Below, piece by piece: positions 16,825 to 25,800 of a DNA stretch of 64,000 nt. The position numbers and the translations under genes are program-made. Numbering within the stretch: position 1 is the stretch's first letter; every line of letters starts with the position of its first letter. Source of the DNA: Hymenobacter tibetensis (GTDB lineage: Bacteria; Bacteroidota; Bacteroidia; Cytophagales; Hymenobacteraceae). The notes beneath the pieces were generated by a model. The model had not been told where the DNA came from and made no database searches. It saw only the letters and a program-made list of their open reading frames with translations. The stretch spans positions 2,880,001 to 2,944,000 of the forward strand of contig NZ_CP094669.1 of assembly GCF_022827545.1 (NCBI RefSeq), read 5' to 3'.

Positions 16825-17568
16825 TTATGCGTGTCGGTAAAAGTTATCCAGCAGAATGGCCGCAGATATAGCCACGTTCAAACTCTCAGCCTGGCCCCGA
16901 CCAGGAATGTGCAAACGCTGCGTAAGGCGCGCTTCCACTTCCGGTGTAAGCCCATGCGACTCGCTGCCCATGACCAGCACGCCGGCTGGTGCGAGCGTAA
17001 GGTGGTGCACGTTGTCGCCGTGCAAGTCGGCCCCGAAGACGGGCAAGTGAGCGGGCAGGGTAGCCAGCCACGCTGGTAAGTCGCGCTGCCAGACGGGTAC
17101 CCGCGTAAACGACCCCATGGTGGCCGCTACGGTTTTAGGAGCCCAGGGGTCGGCGCAGGTTTCACTGAGCACTACGCCTGGCAGCCCGTACCAATCGGCG
17201 AGGCGGATGAGGGTGCCCAGGTTGCCCGGGTCGCGCACTTGGTCGAGGGCGAGTAGCAGACCGGGAGTGGCCGACTGCAGCGGCGTTTCGGCGGGCAGAC
17301 GGGCAATGGCTAGGGCCGTATTGTTGGTAGTCAGGGTGCCAAGACCCGTTAATTCCTCTTCCGTGACGACATCAACCGGAATAGTAGGTAGCCCAACAGG
17401 TAATTTTGGCGCAAATTCTGCCGTTACCAGCACGCGTTCCGTTTGAAGTCCGGACCTTAGCAATTCCAACACGCTCTTTCCTCCCTCTACCAGGAAGGCG
17501 CCGTGCCGGAGCCGGTACTTTTTCAGGTGCAGCGCGTGTACGTATTTTGCTACTGCTTTTGAGACCAT
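16825..17568 (-). CDS. TrmH/SpoU family RNA 2'-O-methyltransferase
   Basis: A SAM-dependent methyltransferase with a trefoil-knot fold acting on tRNA or rRNA ribose. Start ATG 17568 gives 247 residues. It has an N-terminal substrate-binding part ('KKYRLRHGAFLVEGGKSVLELL') and the SpoU motifs 'LLALDQVRDPGNLGTLIRLADW', 'VLVMGSESHGLTPEV' and 'PGRGQAESLNVAISAAILL'. The exact target is not given by sequence. It is divergent from tamL, with 35 bases between the start codons. Confidence 0.93.
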   Translation of the reverse strand: MVSKAVAKYVHALHLKKYRLRHGAFLVEGGKSVLELLRSGLQTERVLVTAEFAPKLPVGLPTIPVDVVTEEELTGLGTLTTNNTALAIARLPAETPLQSATPGLLLALDQVRDPGNLGTLIRLADWYGLPGVVLSETCADPWAPKTVAATMGSFTRVPVWQRDLPAWLATLPAHLPVFGADLHGDNVHHLTLAPAGVLVMGSESHGLTPEVEARLTQRLHIPGRGQAESLNVAISAAILLDNFYRHA

Positions 17569-17603
17569 ACGCTTCACTAAACAGACGCCCAACCGGGCCT
17601 CAG

Positions 17604-20084
17604 ATGACAGATAAGAAAAGTGGCCGGGCCGCTACCGTTTGCCTCGGGCTACTGCTATTGGCGGTGCTGGCGGTGGGTTGTTCGCCCCTGCGCCTGCTCG
17701 GCCCCAACCAGTTGTTGCTAAGCAAGATTGAGTTGGAAGGCGTCAAGCAAGCCGATGCCGAACGGCTACAAGCGCTGTATCGGCAGAAGCCTAATAGCCG
17801 CTTTCCACTGCCAAAACTAACAATCTATCAGGTAGGGCGCCGCTTCTATAACCCGGGGCGCATTGAACGCAAGCTGGATTCCACCCGGGCCGAGTACAAC
17901 CGGCGCATTCTGGCGGCCCGTCCCGACTCCGCCAAGGTAGGTAAGCTGCTCACCCGGCGCGAACGGCGGACGCGCCGCCTGCAGCTGGTGCTCGACAAAG
18001 GCAACGCCATTATGCGCCTGGGTGAGCCCCCCGTAATCTACGACACGGCCCTGACCCGGCAGACCAGCGAGCAGCTCGCCACGTTTTTAAAGTCCAAGGG
18101 CTTTTTCCGCAGCCACGTCAGCTATTCCGATACGCTGTCGGATGGCCGTTTCTGGCTGGGCCGCCTGTTTGGGGGCTCCGACAGTTTGCAACGGCGGCGC
18201 GTAATCGTCACGTACCGCATCACCGAAAACGCCCCCTTCCGCTATTCCCAGCTCGACTATGACATGGCCGATTCGGCGGTGGCAAAGCGGGTGCTGGCTT
18301 CGCAGCCCGCTTCGTTGTTGCACGTCGGCGACCAGTACGACGAAGAGCTAATTGGGCAGGAGCGCGGCCGCATTGAAATGCTGCTTAAAAACGACGGGTA
18401 TTTCGATTTCCGCCAGCAGTACATCACCCTGGAAGCAGATACCAGCTTTGCCCCAACCACCGTTCGGCTCCGAACGATAGTAGCCAGCCCAGGTCCGGGC
18501 CTCCTGCATCCACGCTACACCATCCGGCGAGTGCGCTTCATTACCGATGCGGGCACAGTCCGTTTCGGGCAAAAGCGTGACACGCTGGTGCAGGATTCCA
18601 CCATCTTTCTCGCTTTCCGGCACCGCATCAGCCCGCGGCTGCTCAACCGCAAAGTAGCTATCAACGCCGGCGACTACTACAGCCTGACTGCCACCCAAAC
18701 CACCCAGCGCCAACTCAGCCAGCTCGATGTGTTTCGCTTTGCCAGCGTGAACTACGTGAAGGTGCGCCCGCAGCAGCTTAAAGACAGCCTAAACCGCCAG
18801 CTAGATGCCAACATTGCGGCCTCGCCCGCCAAGCGCTACCAGGAGACGGTGGAATTTGGTGGCACGTACGTGGCCGAGCGGCCGGGCCCGTTTGGCAACT
18901 TACGCCTGAAAGCGCGCAATCCTTTCGGGGGAGCCGAGGTGCTGGAACTGGGCTTGCGCGCTGGTTTTGAAGGCCAGTTCCGCCCCGAAGGCCAAGTTAC
19001 GGATGGTGGTTCCCGCAGCGTACTCACCACTCAGCTTGGAGCCAACCTGAATTTGATACTGCCCCAGTTTATGGTGCCGTGGCGGACCAACCAGTTTCTA
19101 GTTCAGTACAACCCGCGCACCCGCTTCACGATAGGCTACAACTTTGTGAGCCGGCCCGAATATTCTCGCACCAACCTAGAGGGCACTTTCGACTATCTGT
19201 GGCAGCGTTCCGCTTACCACCAGTTCATCTTCACGCCGGTTGACTTGAGCTTGGTGAATACCCCATTTCTAGACAGTGCTTTCTTCCAACGGTTAGTAAG
19301 CCAATTTCCAAACCGTGAAGCGGCGGCATTCACCTTTGCTCGCCAATTCGTACCGGGCTTTGGCTTTACGTCGCTCTACAATTCCAATGATTTCAACGAA
19401 ACCTTGGATGCGCGCTATCTGCGTCTCTTTGTAGAGATAGGGGGCGTTACACGGCCACTCTACCAAAAGGTGCTGGAAAAACAGAATATCCAGGTCACCG
19501 ACTTTTACCGCCTGAATGCCGACTACCGCCGTTACCATAAGCTAGGCCCGAAGTCCTTTCTGGTGTACCGTTTCAATGGCGGTGTTGTGCAGCCGCTTCG
19601 GGCCAGTAGCAGCCAATTGCCCTACGATAAGTATTTCTTCGCGGGAGGCAGCACTAGCGTACGGGCCTGGCGACCCCGCCGATTAGGACCGGGCTCTTTC
19701 ACATCATATGACAACCAGGGGATTCGCACGTTCAATACCGAACAGCCCGGTGAACTGTTGTTGGAAGGCAACGTGGAATACCGCTTCCCGCTATTCGGCT
19801 TCATCAATGGCGCACTATTCACTGATTTTGGTAACGTCTGGACACTTCGTCCTGATAACCGGGATGGTGCCCGCTTCAACGTAAACAGCTTCTATCGGGA
19901 ATTCGCGATGGGTTCGGGCTTTGGTTTGCGCTTCGACTTTTCCTTCCTGATCCTGCGCCTCGATGTTGCCACGAAGGTGTATGATCCTACTGCTCCTGGT
20001 AGTAAGTGGGTTGTTCGCAACTTCAGCCTTTTCAATGGTCAGAACCAAACTGCTTTGAACCTGGGTATCGGGTACCCCTTCTAG
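17604..20084 (+). CDS. TamL-like BamA/TamA family outer-membrane lipoprotein
   Basis: An Omp85-superfamily protein of 826 residues. The ATG at 17604 gives a lipoprotein signal: a hydrophobic run then LAVLAVGC with Cys at about residue 26. POTRA-like modules follow ('LLSKIELEGVKQADAERL', 'YRITENAPFRYSQLDYD', 'TIRRVRFITDAG'). A C-terminal barrel carries 'FFAGGSTSVRAWRPRRLGPG' (the L6 loop VRGF/Y-type motif as VRAW) and 'LNLGIGYPF' as the last strand. Lipidated TamA homologues called TamL are known in Bacteroidota. It is expected to insert outer-membrane proteins; no tamB is adjacent. Confidence 0.9.
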   Translation: MTDKKSGRAATVCLGLLLLAVLAVGCSPLRLLGPNQLLLSKIELEGVKQADAERLQALYRQKPNSRFPLPKLTIYQVGRRFYNPGRIERKLDSTRAEYNRRILAARPDSAKVGKLLTRRERRTRRLQLVLDKGNAIMRLGEPPVIYDTALTRQTSEQLATFLKSKGFFRSHVSYSDTLSDGRFWLGRLFGGSDSLQRRRVIVTYRITENAPFRYSQLDYDMADSAVAKRVLASQPASLLHVGDQYDEELIGQERGRIEMLLKNDGYFDFRQQYITLEADTSFAPTTVRLRTIVASPGPGLLHPRYTIRRVRFITDAGTVRFGQKRDTLVQDSTIFLAFRHRISPRLLNRKVAINAGDYYSLTATQTTQRQLSQLDVFRFASVNYVKVRPQQLKDSLNRQLDANIAASPAKRYQETVEFGGTYVAERPGPFGNLRLKARNPFGGAEVLELGLRAGFEGQFRPEGQVTDGGSRSVLTTQLGANLNLILPQFMVPWRTNQFLVQYNPRTRFTIGYNFVSRPEYSRTNLEGTFDYLWQRSAYHQFIFTPVDLSLVNTPFLDSAFFQRLVSQFPNREAAAFTFARQFVPGFGFTSLYNSNDFNETLDARYLRLFVEIGGVTRPLYQKVLEKQNIQVTDFYRLNADYRRYHKLGPKSFLVYRFNGGVVQPLRASSSQLPYDKYFFAGGSTSVRAWRPRRLGPGSFTSYDNQGIRTFNTEQPGELLLEGNVEYRFPLFGFINGALFTDFGNVWTLRPDNRDGARFNVNSFYREFAMGSGFGLRFDFSFLILRLDVATKVYDPTAPGSKWVVRNFSLFNGQNQTALNLGIGYPF

Positions 20085-20095
20085 TGAAGGAGTAC

Positions 20096-20156
20096 GCGTA
20101 TGCGTGTAAGGTTCCGCTCGCAAAAAAGGTGCGGTCAGAACCTTGCACGCATACGC
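20096..20156. terminator. Terminator between convergent tamL-like and E1 genes
   Basis: A 19-bp perfect inverted repeat (GCGTATGCGTGTAAGGTTC and its complement) around a 23-base loop that contains an A-run. It lies exactly between two converging 3' ends. Confidence 0.85.
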
Positions 20157-20171
20157 GCACCATCGAAGCAG

Positions 20172-22310
20172 TTACCAGCCTAGCAGTTCGTCAAGCGCCG
20201 CGGCTACTTTGTCGGCATTGGGGAGCATCTGGCGCTCCAGATCCACGTTCAGGGCAATAGCGGGCAGGTTAGCGGCGCCTAGCGTGAAAACAGGAGCATC
20301 GAGCTGCTGAAAGCAGGTCCGCTGGATACGGCCGGCCAAGCTTTCGGCGAAGGAGTTCATGAGCGGCTCTTCAGTTAGCACTAGCACTTTGCCGTGGCGG
20401 CGGACAGCAGCTTCCACTGCTTCGTAATCGAGGGGGTTGAGGGTGCGCAGGTCCAGCACTTCCACTTGACCAGTAAACTGACGGCTGGCGGTTTTTGCCC
20501 AGTACACGCCCATGCCGTAGGTAACCACCACGCAGGTTTCGCCACTGGCCAGCTTCTGCGGATCGGCGGCTTGGGCTATGGCCGCTTTGCCAAGCGGAAT
20601 AACATAGCCGGCAGCTGGCTCCACGGTTTTCGCGTCTTCAGTGCCTGGCACTTTGCTCCAATACAAGCCCTTGTGTTCCAGCATCACCACGGGATTGGGG
20701 TCGAGGAAGGCGGCCCGCATCAACCCTTTCATGTCGGCGGCATTACTAGGATATACCACCTTGATGCCCCGAATGGTGAGCAAAGTGCTTTCGATGGAGC
20801 CGGAATGATAGGGCCCGCCACCTCCGTACGCGCCGATAGGCACCCGAATCAGGCTTTGCACCGGAAACTGCCCATTGGACAAGTAGCATGACTTGCTGAG
20901 TTCCTCTACCAGTTGGTTGAGGCCCGGCCAGATGTAGTCGGCAAACTGGATTTCCACAATGGCTTTCGCTCCTACTGCGCTCATCCCGGCCGTGCTGCCC
21001 ACAATGTAGGCTTCCTGAATGGGCGTGTTGAACACCCGCGCGTCGCCGTACTTTTTGGCCAGCAACGCCGCCTCCCGAAACACACCGCCTAATTCTCCCC
21101 CTACGTCTTGGCCGTAGAACAGCGCCTCCGGAAATTCGCGCAAAATATCGTCGATGGTATGCAAGGCCGCATCCACCATCAGGGCCTTTTCGGCACCGGC
21201 GGGAGTACGCTCCCCCGTTTCTTGCGTAACGGCGGGCGGCGCAAATTCGTGGTTGGCGAAGGTGGCTGGGTCGGGTGCGGGCGCGGCTAGGGCCCGCTGG
21301 TAATCGGCTTCCACAGTGGCGCGGGCTTCGGCGGCCAACTGAGCTAGTGCCGTTTCGGTGAAGCCCAGCGTCAGCATCTGCTGATGCAGGCGCGGCAGCG
21401 GGTCTTGCAGGTTGTGCTCCGCTAAGTTGTCGCCCCGGTACCATTCGCGCCGCACGCCGCTGGTATGGTGGCCCATCAGGGGGCACTTGGCGTGCACGAG
21501 CACCGGGCCGCGCCGCGCCCGCACGTGTTCAAACGCCACGGCCAACCCAGCGTAGCTGGCCTGGAAATCGGCGCCGTCTACCTGTAACCGATGCAGGCCT
21601 TTGAAACCAGCGGCAAACTCGTAAGCGTTCATCGTCCGCATTTCGCGGCCCGTAGCCGAGATACCCCAGTCGTTGTCCTGCACCAGATAGATGATGGGCA
21701 ACTCGTGCAGCACGGCCATTTGCAGCGCCTCACTCACCTCGCCTTCCGTCATGGCCCCATCCCCAATGGAGCACACTACCACCGGCAGTGCGGCGGGGGC
21801 ATCGGGTCCGGCATGGTGCGCTGTTGTTTGCTTCGGCGCAGCTCCCCGCTGACTCTCCAAGTATTTGATGCCGTGAGCCATACCGGTAGCGGGAATAGCC
21901 TGCATACCGGTGGCCGAGCTTTGGTGCGGGATGGTAGGGAAACCAGCCCGCCGCAAAGAAGGGTGGCTGTAGTAGGTTCGGCCGCCGCTGAAAGGGTCGT
22001 CGCGCTTGGCCATGAGTTGGAGCATCAACTCGTAGGGCTCCAGCCCCAGCCCAATCAGAAAAGCGTCGTCGCGGTAATAAGGGGCGGCGTAATCAATGGC
22101 TTGGAGGTGAAAAGCCGCCGCTAGTTGAATGGCTTCGTGGCCGCGGGCGGTGGCGTGCACATATTTCGCCGTTACGGCCTTTTTCTCCTCGAAGAGGTGG
22201 GCCATTTCGGCGGCCGTGTGCATCAGGCGGTAGGCCCGCTGCCAAGTAGCACGGTCGGGTTGGGTGGTAACGGAAGCGGGTTTCAGGGGTGGGGCTGATT
22301 CAGTGAACAT
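20172..22310 (-). CDS. Fused E1 alpha/beta 2-oxoacid dehydrogenase
   Basis: The thiamine-diphosphate-dependent E1 component of a 2-oxoacid dehydrogenase complex (branched-chain or pyruvate type), with alpha and beta subunits in one 712-residue chain from ATG 22310. The alpha half has 'RGHEAIQLAAAFHL', 'YYRDDAFLIGLG' and the ThDP motif GDGAMTEGEVSEAL followed by a DNDWG. The beta half begins about residue 375 with 'FGQDV'-like 'FYGQDVGGELGGVF' and includes 'EIQFADYIWPGLNQLVEELSK' and 'VVTYGMGV'. Such fusions are common in Bacteroidota. E2 and E3 genes are not nearby. The frame is open to 22451 without family similarity. Confidence 0.93.
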   Translation of the reverse strand: MFTESAPPLKPASVTTQPDRATWQRAYRLMHTAAEMAHLFEEKKAVTAKYVHATARGHEAIQLAAAFHLQAIDYAAPYYRDDAFLIGLGLEPYELMLQLMAKRDDPFSGGRTYYSHPSLRRAGFPTIPHQSSATGMQAIPATGMAHGIKYLESQRGAAPKQTTAHHAGPDAPAALPVVVCSIGDGAMTEGEVSEALQMAVLHELPIIYLVQDNDWGISATGREMRTMNAYEFAAGFKGLHRLQVDGADFQASYAGLAVAFEHVRARRGPVLVHAKCPLMGHHTSGVRREWYRGDNLAEHNLQDPLPRLHQQMLTLGFTETALAQLAAEARATVEADYQRALAAPAPDPATFANHEFAPPAVTQETGERTPAGAEKALMVDAALHTIDDILREFPEALFYGQDVGGELGGVFREAALLAKKYGDARVFNTPIQEAYIVGSTAGMSAVGAKAIVEIQFADYIWPGLNQLVEELSKSCYLSNGQFPVQSLIRVPIGAYGGGGPYHSGSIESTLLTIRGIKVVYPSNAADMKGLMRAAFLDPNPVVMLEHKGLYWSKVPGTEDAKTVEPAAGYVIPLGKAAIAQAADPQKLASGETCVVVTYGMGVYWAKTASRQFTGQVEVLDLRTLNPLDYEAVEAAVRRHGKVLVLTEEPLMNSFAESLAGRIQRTCFQQLDAPVFTLGAANLPAIALNVDLERQMLPNADKVAAALDELLGW

Positions 22311-22465
22311 GCGAGAGCAGTGGGTGGCGGGGGCGAAATTACACCTTCGGCAGGGACTTCGGTAGCGTAGCGGATAGGGCGTAGTAGCGGCGTTTTTTCG
22401 GAAACTCGAGCTTACTTGCCTCGTTTGCTCGGCCAGGTTGCTACCTAGCACTTCGCCACTTCTTT

Positions 22466-22473
22466 TACCTTCG
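22466..22473 (+). promoter_or_regulatory. -7-like element just before the GNAT gene
   Basis: TACCTTCG, a one-base variant of TAnnTTTG, lies only four bases before the ATG at 22478. If used it would give an almost leaderless mRNA. Confidence 0.35.
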
Positions 22474-22477
22474 CGCT

Positions 22478-23002
22478 ATGCTTGAAGATCTTGTTATTAA
22501 GCCCGCCACCCCTGCCGATGTTCCGGCATTAGCCACTTTAATAAATAGTGCTTACCGGGGCGAACAGTCCACGCTGGGTTGGACCACCGAAGCTCATCTG
22601 CTCGACGGCCAGCGCACCGATACCACGGCTCTACTCGAGTTGTTGGCTGCTCCCAAGGCCACCATTCTGCTATGCACCACCCCCGACGGCCACCTTTGCG
22701 GCTCTGTTTACCTGGAGCTCCAAGAGCCTGCCTTGTACATGGGTATGCTTTCAGTGGCGCCTACTCAGCAAGCCCGCGGCATCGGTAAACGCTTGCTACA
22801 AGCCGCGGAGGCGCATGCCCGCCAGCATGCGTGCTCCCGCATGCGCATTACCGTCATTTCTGTTCGCGCCGAGCTTATTGCCTGGTACGAACGGCACGGC
22901 TACCGCCGTACCAACGAAACCGAGCCTTTCCCTACCGATACTCGCTTTGGCATACCACGGCAGCCGCTGGAGTTGCTGGTGATGGAAAAGGAGTTATCGT
23001 AA
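22478..23002 (+). CDS. GNAT family N-acetyltransferase
   Basis: A 174-residue cytosolic acetyltransferase using acetyl-CoA. The GNAT fold is visible: beta strand 'LVIKPATPADVPALATLINSAY', central 'LYMGMLSVAPTQQARGIGKRLLQAAE' containing the acetyl-CoA loop Q-x-R-G-I-G-K, and 'LIAWYERHGYRRTNE' (motif B). The substrate is unknown. It is divergent from the E1 gene and stands alone. Confidence 0.92.
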   Translation: MLEDLVIKPATPADVPALATLINSAYRGEQSTLGWTTEAHLLDGQRTDTTALLELLAAPKATILLCTTPDGHLCGSVYLELQEPALYMGMLSVAPTQQARGIGKRLLQAAEAHARQHACSRMRITVISVRAELIAWYERHGYRRTNETEPFPTDTRFGIPRQPLELLVMEKELS

Positions 23003-23050
23003 AAAGGCATTTGTTAATAGAAGCTACTTAGCCGCGTTCTACTTTCCCAC

Positions 23051-23749
23051 ATGGCACACACTGTCTTTCGCACATCTAGCCTTCCAACCTACAGTTGGCT
23101 TCAGCTCGGAGTATGCACTTTGCTGTTCTCTCTTTGTGCCGTTGCTAGCCAAGCTCAGCTGAAAGACGACCACTTGCTGCCTGCTAAGGGCCTGCTTGCT
23201 GGCGATCCACCTCAAGATACGTACTATCTCAAAGTGCAGGAAACACTATATGTCGGGCTTGACTTAGATCCTATTGCCCGCCTAGTGGTACTCCCGTCCT
23301 TCCAACCGGAATATGTTATTTCTATTGATCAGAAAGGCAATAAGTACTACTTGACTTACAACCAAGCCTCAAAATCAATCTGGTCAACTACCCAAGCGCA
23401 AAGCAGTTCAAAAGTAGAGGCACAGGCTAAGTCGGTTGAGATAAGCAAGGAAATGGCAACTACTGTCGGCATGCTATTCAACACCGCACTCGACCAAGTA
23501 AGATATCCTGAGCCAGTTATGCGAATTACCTCTGATGGTACCACCTACACCTTTATAGCCTCTCGGGCAGGCAATGGCGTACGCGCTGGCGAAACATGGT
23601 CGCCAGACATAAAAAGCAAGATGTCAACTTTAGTGGCTGTAGCAGAAAGTTTGAAGGAACGAGCGGCCACTCCCACCAATCAGCAGCTAGAGCAAGACCT
23701 GATTCAGCAAGCCAAGCAGTTGACTACTGAATTAAGAGTTGAAAAATGA
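23051..23749 (+). CDS. Secreted hypothetical protein
   Basis: A 232-residue protein with a signal peptide (hydrophobic run about residues 17-33, cleavage near ASQAQ). The mature part has mixed alpha/beta content with a helix-rich C-terminus and no cysteines. No family was recognised. It lies in the same direction as the GNAT and hemF genes, about 50 bases after the first. It may be periplasmic. Confidence 0.65.
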   Translation: MAHTVFRTSSLPTYSWLQLGVCTLLFSLCAVASQAQLKDDHLLPAKGLLAGDPPQDTYYLKVQETLYVGLDLDPIARLVVLPSFQPEYVISIDQKGNKYYLTYNQASKSIWSTTQAQSSSKVEAQAKSVEISKEMATTVGMLFNTALDQVRYPEPVMRITSDGTTYTFIASRAGNGVRAGETWSPDIKSKMSTLVAVAESLKERAATPTNQQLEQDLIQQAKQLTTELRVEK

Positions 23750-23913
23750 CTTGCGACCGTAGCCACTGAAAGTACAATACTGGCCGGCGCAACTGCAAAG
23801 GCCTTGAATCCTCAAATCCGTACCTTTACGCCCTACTTCACAGAACACACCCTTTCATTCGCTTGATTTCTTATAAGCTTCGCTTGCCATTGAAGTCTGC
23901 GGCCCTTTCTCTC

Positions 23914-24861
23914 ATGCTTACTCCTTTCCCTTCTGCAACTCCTGCTCCTACTTTCCGCGCCAGCGTGGAAGCATGGCTACGGGCGTTTCAGGATTGGCTT
24001 TGCCAGCAACTAGAAACTACCGATGGCACAGGCCGCTTCCAAGAAGACGCTTGGCAGCACCACAGCGGCGGGGGTGGCCGCTCACGCATCCTGACGGGCG
24101 GCACGATCATCGAGAAAGGTGGAGTGAATTTTTCGGCGGTATCAGGCAACATGACCGAACAGGCCGCTCGTGTACTGCTTATGCCCACCACCGAGTACTT
24201 TGCTACCGGCGTATCGGTGGTGCAGCATCCACGCAGCCCGATGGTGCCCATCTCCCACATGAACGTGCGCTACTTCGAGGCCGGCAACGGCGAAGCCTGG
24301 TTCGGTGGGGGCTTGGATCTGACTCCAATCTATGTGGATGAAGCGCAAGCCCGGTGGTTTCACCAGCAAATTGCCGAAGTCTGTGCGCAGCACGGCCCCA
24401 CCTATTACGCACGGTTCAAGCAGTGGGCCGACGACTACTTTTACATAACGCATCGGCAGGAAACACGCGGCATCGGTGGCATCTTTTTCGACCGCCTGAC
24501 GGTGGGCAAAGATGGCGACCGGGAAGCCTTGTTTGCTTTCATCCGGGCGGTGGGCGAGGTATTTGGGCGCACCTACACGGAACTGATGCGCCAGAATGCC
24601 GCCCTTCCCTATACCGAACGGCAAAAGCAATGGCAACTGGTGCGCCGGGGGCGCTATGCCGAGTTCAACCTGGCCATTGACCGGGGCACGCGCTTCGGCC
24701 TCGAAACCGGCGGCCGCACCGAAAGCATCCTGATGAGTTTGCCACCGCAGGCAGAGTGGCACTATAATTTCTCTATTGAACCAAACTCGCCCGAAGCCGC
24801 CACTCAGCAATGGCTACGCAAAGGAGTTGAGTGGCTCACTGAAACACCCTTTTCCGCTTGA
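23914..24861 (+). CDS. hemF: Oxygen-dependent coproporphyrinogen III oxidase
   Basis: HemF oxidatively decarboxylates coproporphyrinogen III to protoporphyrinogen IX in aerobic heme synthesis. From ATG 23914 the product has 315 residues, close to the family size. All signatures are present: 'GGGGRSRILTGGTIIEKGGV', 'MVPISHMNVRYFE', 'AWFGGGLDLTPIY' and 'RGTRFGLETGGRTESILMSLP'. The frame is open from a TTG at 23863, but the ATG fits the family start better. A TACCTTTA element at 23821-23828 may be its promoter. The PAP2 gene overlaps its stop codon. Confidence 0.95.
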   Translation: MLTPFPSATPAPTFRASVEAWLRAFQDWLCQQLETTDGTGRFQEDAWQHHSGGGGRSRILTGGTIIEKGGVNFSAVSGNMTEQAARVLLMPTTEYFATGVSVVQHPRSPMVPISHMNVRYFEAGNGEAWFGGGLDLTPIYVDEAQARWFHQQIAEVCAQHGPTYYARFKQWADDYFYITHRQETRGIGGIFFDRLTVGKDGDREALFAFIRAVGEVFGRTYTELMRQNAALPYTERQKQWQLVRRGRYAEFNLAIDRGTRFGLETGGRTESILMSLPPQAEWHYNFSIEPNSPEAATQQWLRKGVEWLTETPFSA

Positions 24862-25436
24862 TCGAGCAGTTACAAGCCCTGGACCGCTGGCTAGTAGTGG
24901 CCGCTAACAGCCACCGCACGCCCAAGCTGGATGCGCTGATGATATTCTTCACGGAGCGCGAAGTGTGGTTTCCGGCCTACTTCGTGCTGCTGGTGCTGCT
25001 GAGCTACCTCTACAAGCGCCGGGCCTTGCTGGTGGTGCCTCTATTGGGACTAAGCGTAGGCTTGGCCGACTTAATATCGAGTAGGTTCTTTAAGCCATAC
25101 TTCGCCCGCCTGCGGCCCTGCCACGACCCCGAACTGTCGGCCACCCTCAACCTGATTCATGGCTGCGGGGGGCAATTCGGCTTTCTTTCATCGCATGCGG
25201 CCAATGCGTTTGCCTTCGCCATCTTCGTAAACCTGGTGCTGCCCCGGCAGTACCGGGTAGCCAAGTGGCTGCTCTTGGTGTGGGCGGTGTTGGTCAGCTA
25301 CAGCCGCATCTATCTAGCGGCCCACTTCGCCTCCGATGTGCTGGCTGGGGCCACGCTCGGTACTCTGACGGCCTTGCTGAGCGCCACTATCTACAAGCGC
25401 CTCACCACTCCGGATTTCTCGCCAAGAATTTCCTAG
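24858..25436 (+). CDS. PAP2 family phosphatase
   Basis: A membrane-bound phosphatase of the type acting on phosphatidic acid or undecaprenyl pyrophosphate. The 192-residue protein has about five membrane segments and the three PAP2 motifs: K-x6-RP as 'KPYFARLRPC', 'PSGH'-like 'FLSSHAANAFAF' and 'SRIYLAAHFASDVLAG'. The only plausible start is a TTG that overlaps the hemF stop (TTGA), so translation is probably coupled to hemF. The link to heme synthesis is positional only. Confidence 0.9.
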   Translation: MIEQLQALDRWLVVAANSHRTPKLDALMIFFTEREVWFPAYFVLLVLLSYLYKRRALLVVPLLGLSVGLADLISSRFFKPYFARLRPCHDPELSATLNLIHGCGGQFGFLSSHAANAFAFAIFVNLVLPRQYRVAKWLLLVWAVLVSYSRIYLAAHFASDVLAGATLGTLTALLSATIYKRLTTPDFSPRIS

Positions 25437-25473
25437 CTAGGCGCTTACCTAAGGCGTAAACGCTAACAACCAA

Positions 25474-25520
25474 CAAGCAGAAGGCCCCTACCAAGTAACT
25501 TGGTAGGGGCCTTCTGCTTG
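25474..25520. terminator. Bidirectional terminator
   Basis: A near-perfect inverted repeat of 23 bases per arm (CAAGCAGAAGGCCCCTACC and its complement at the ends) between the converging PAP2 gene and the small protein gene at 25531. Confidence 0.85.
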
Positions 25521-25530
25521 TGGGAGCGTA

Positions 25531-25737
25531 TTATTTAGCTGGCTTCCGGCTACCCGTGTGGCCGTCTCCCCGGTCGCCTTGTCCGGGCTTGCTCGTAATC
25601 TTAGAGTTGTGCTGGTCGTCCTGCGACAACGAGCGGTGCAGGTCAACCTCGCTGGTGAAGCGGCCTTGGGCATTGCGGCGCACGTAGCGCTTGTCGCCGG
25701 GAGTGGGTTCGATTAGTTCGCGTTTGGACTTAGACAT
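25531..25737 (-). CDS. Small basic hydrophilic protein
   Basis: A 68-residue soluble, very polar protein beginning MSKSKRELIEPTPGDKRYVRR, with 'DLHRSLSQDDQHN' in the middle and a Gly/Lys-rich tail ('KPGQGDRGDG'). I recall closely similar short proteins in many bacteria, where the N-terminal 20 residues are almost invariant; their function is unknown. It is probably largely disordered. It has its own terminator and stands alone. Confidence 0.8.
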   Translation of the reverse strand: MSKSKRELIEPTPGDKRYVRRNAQGRFTSEVDLHRSLSQDDQHNSKITSKPGQGDRGDGHTGSRKPAK

Positions 25738-25800
25738 GGCCGATACACTTGTAAGAGCTTATAGATCTTACTGATACGCAATGCCAAGCCGAGGGTTAGG

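Noticed and set aside
17406..17603. Extension of the TamL-like protein upstream of 17604
   Set aside because: It would overlap the TrmH start region and bury the lipoprotein signal inside the chain.
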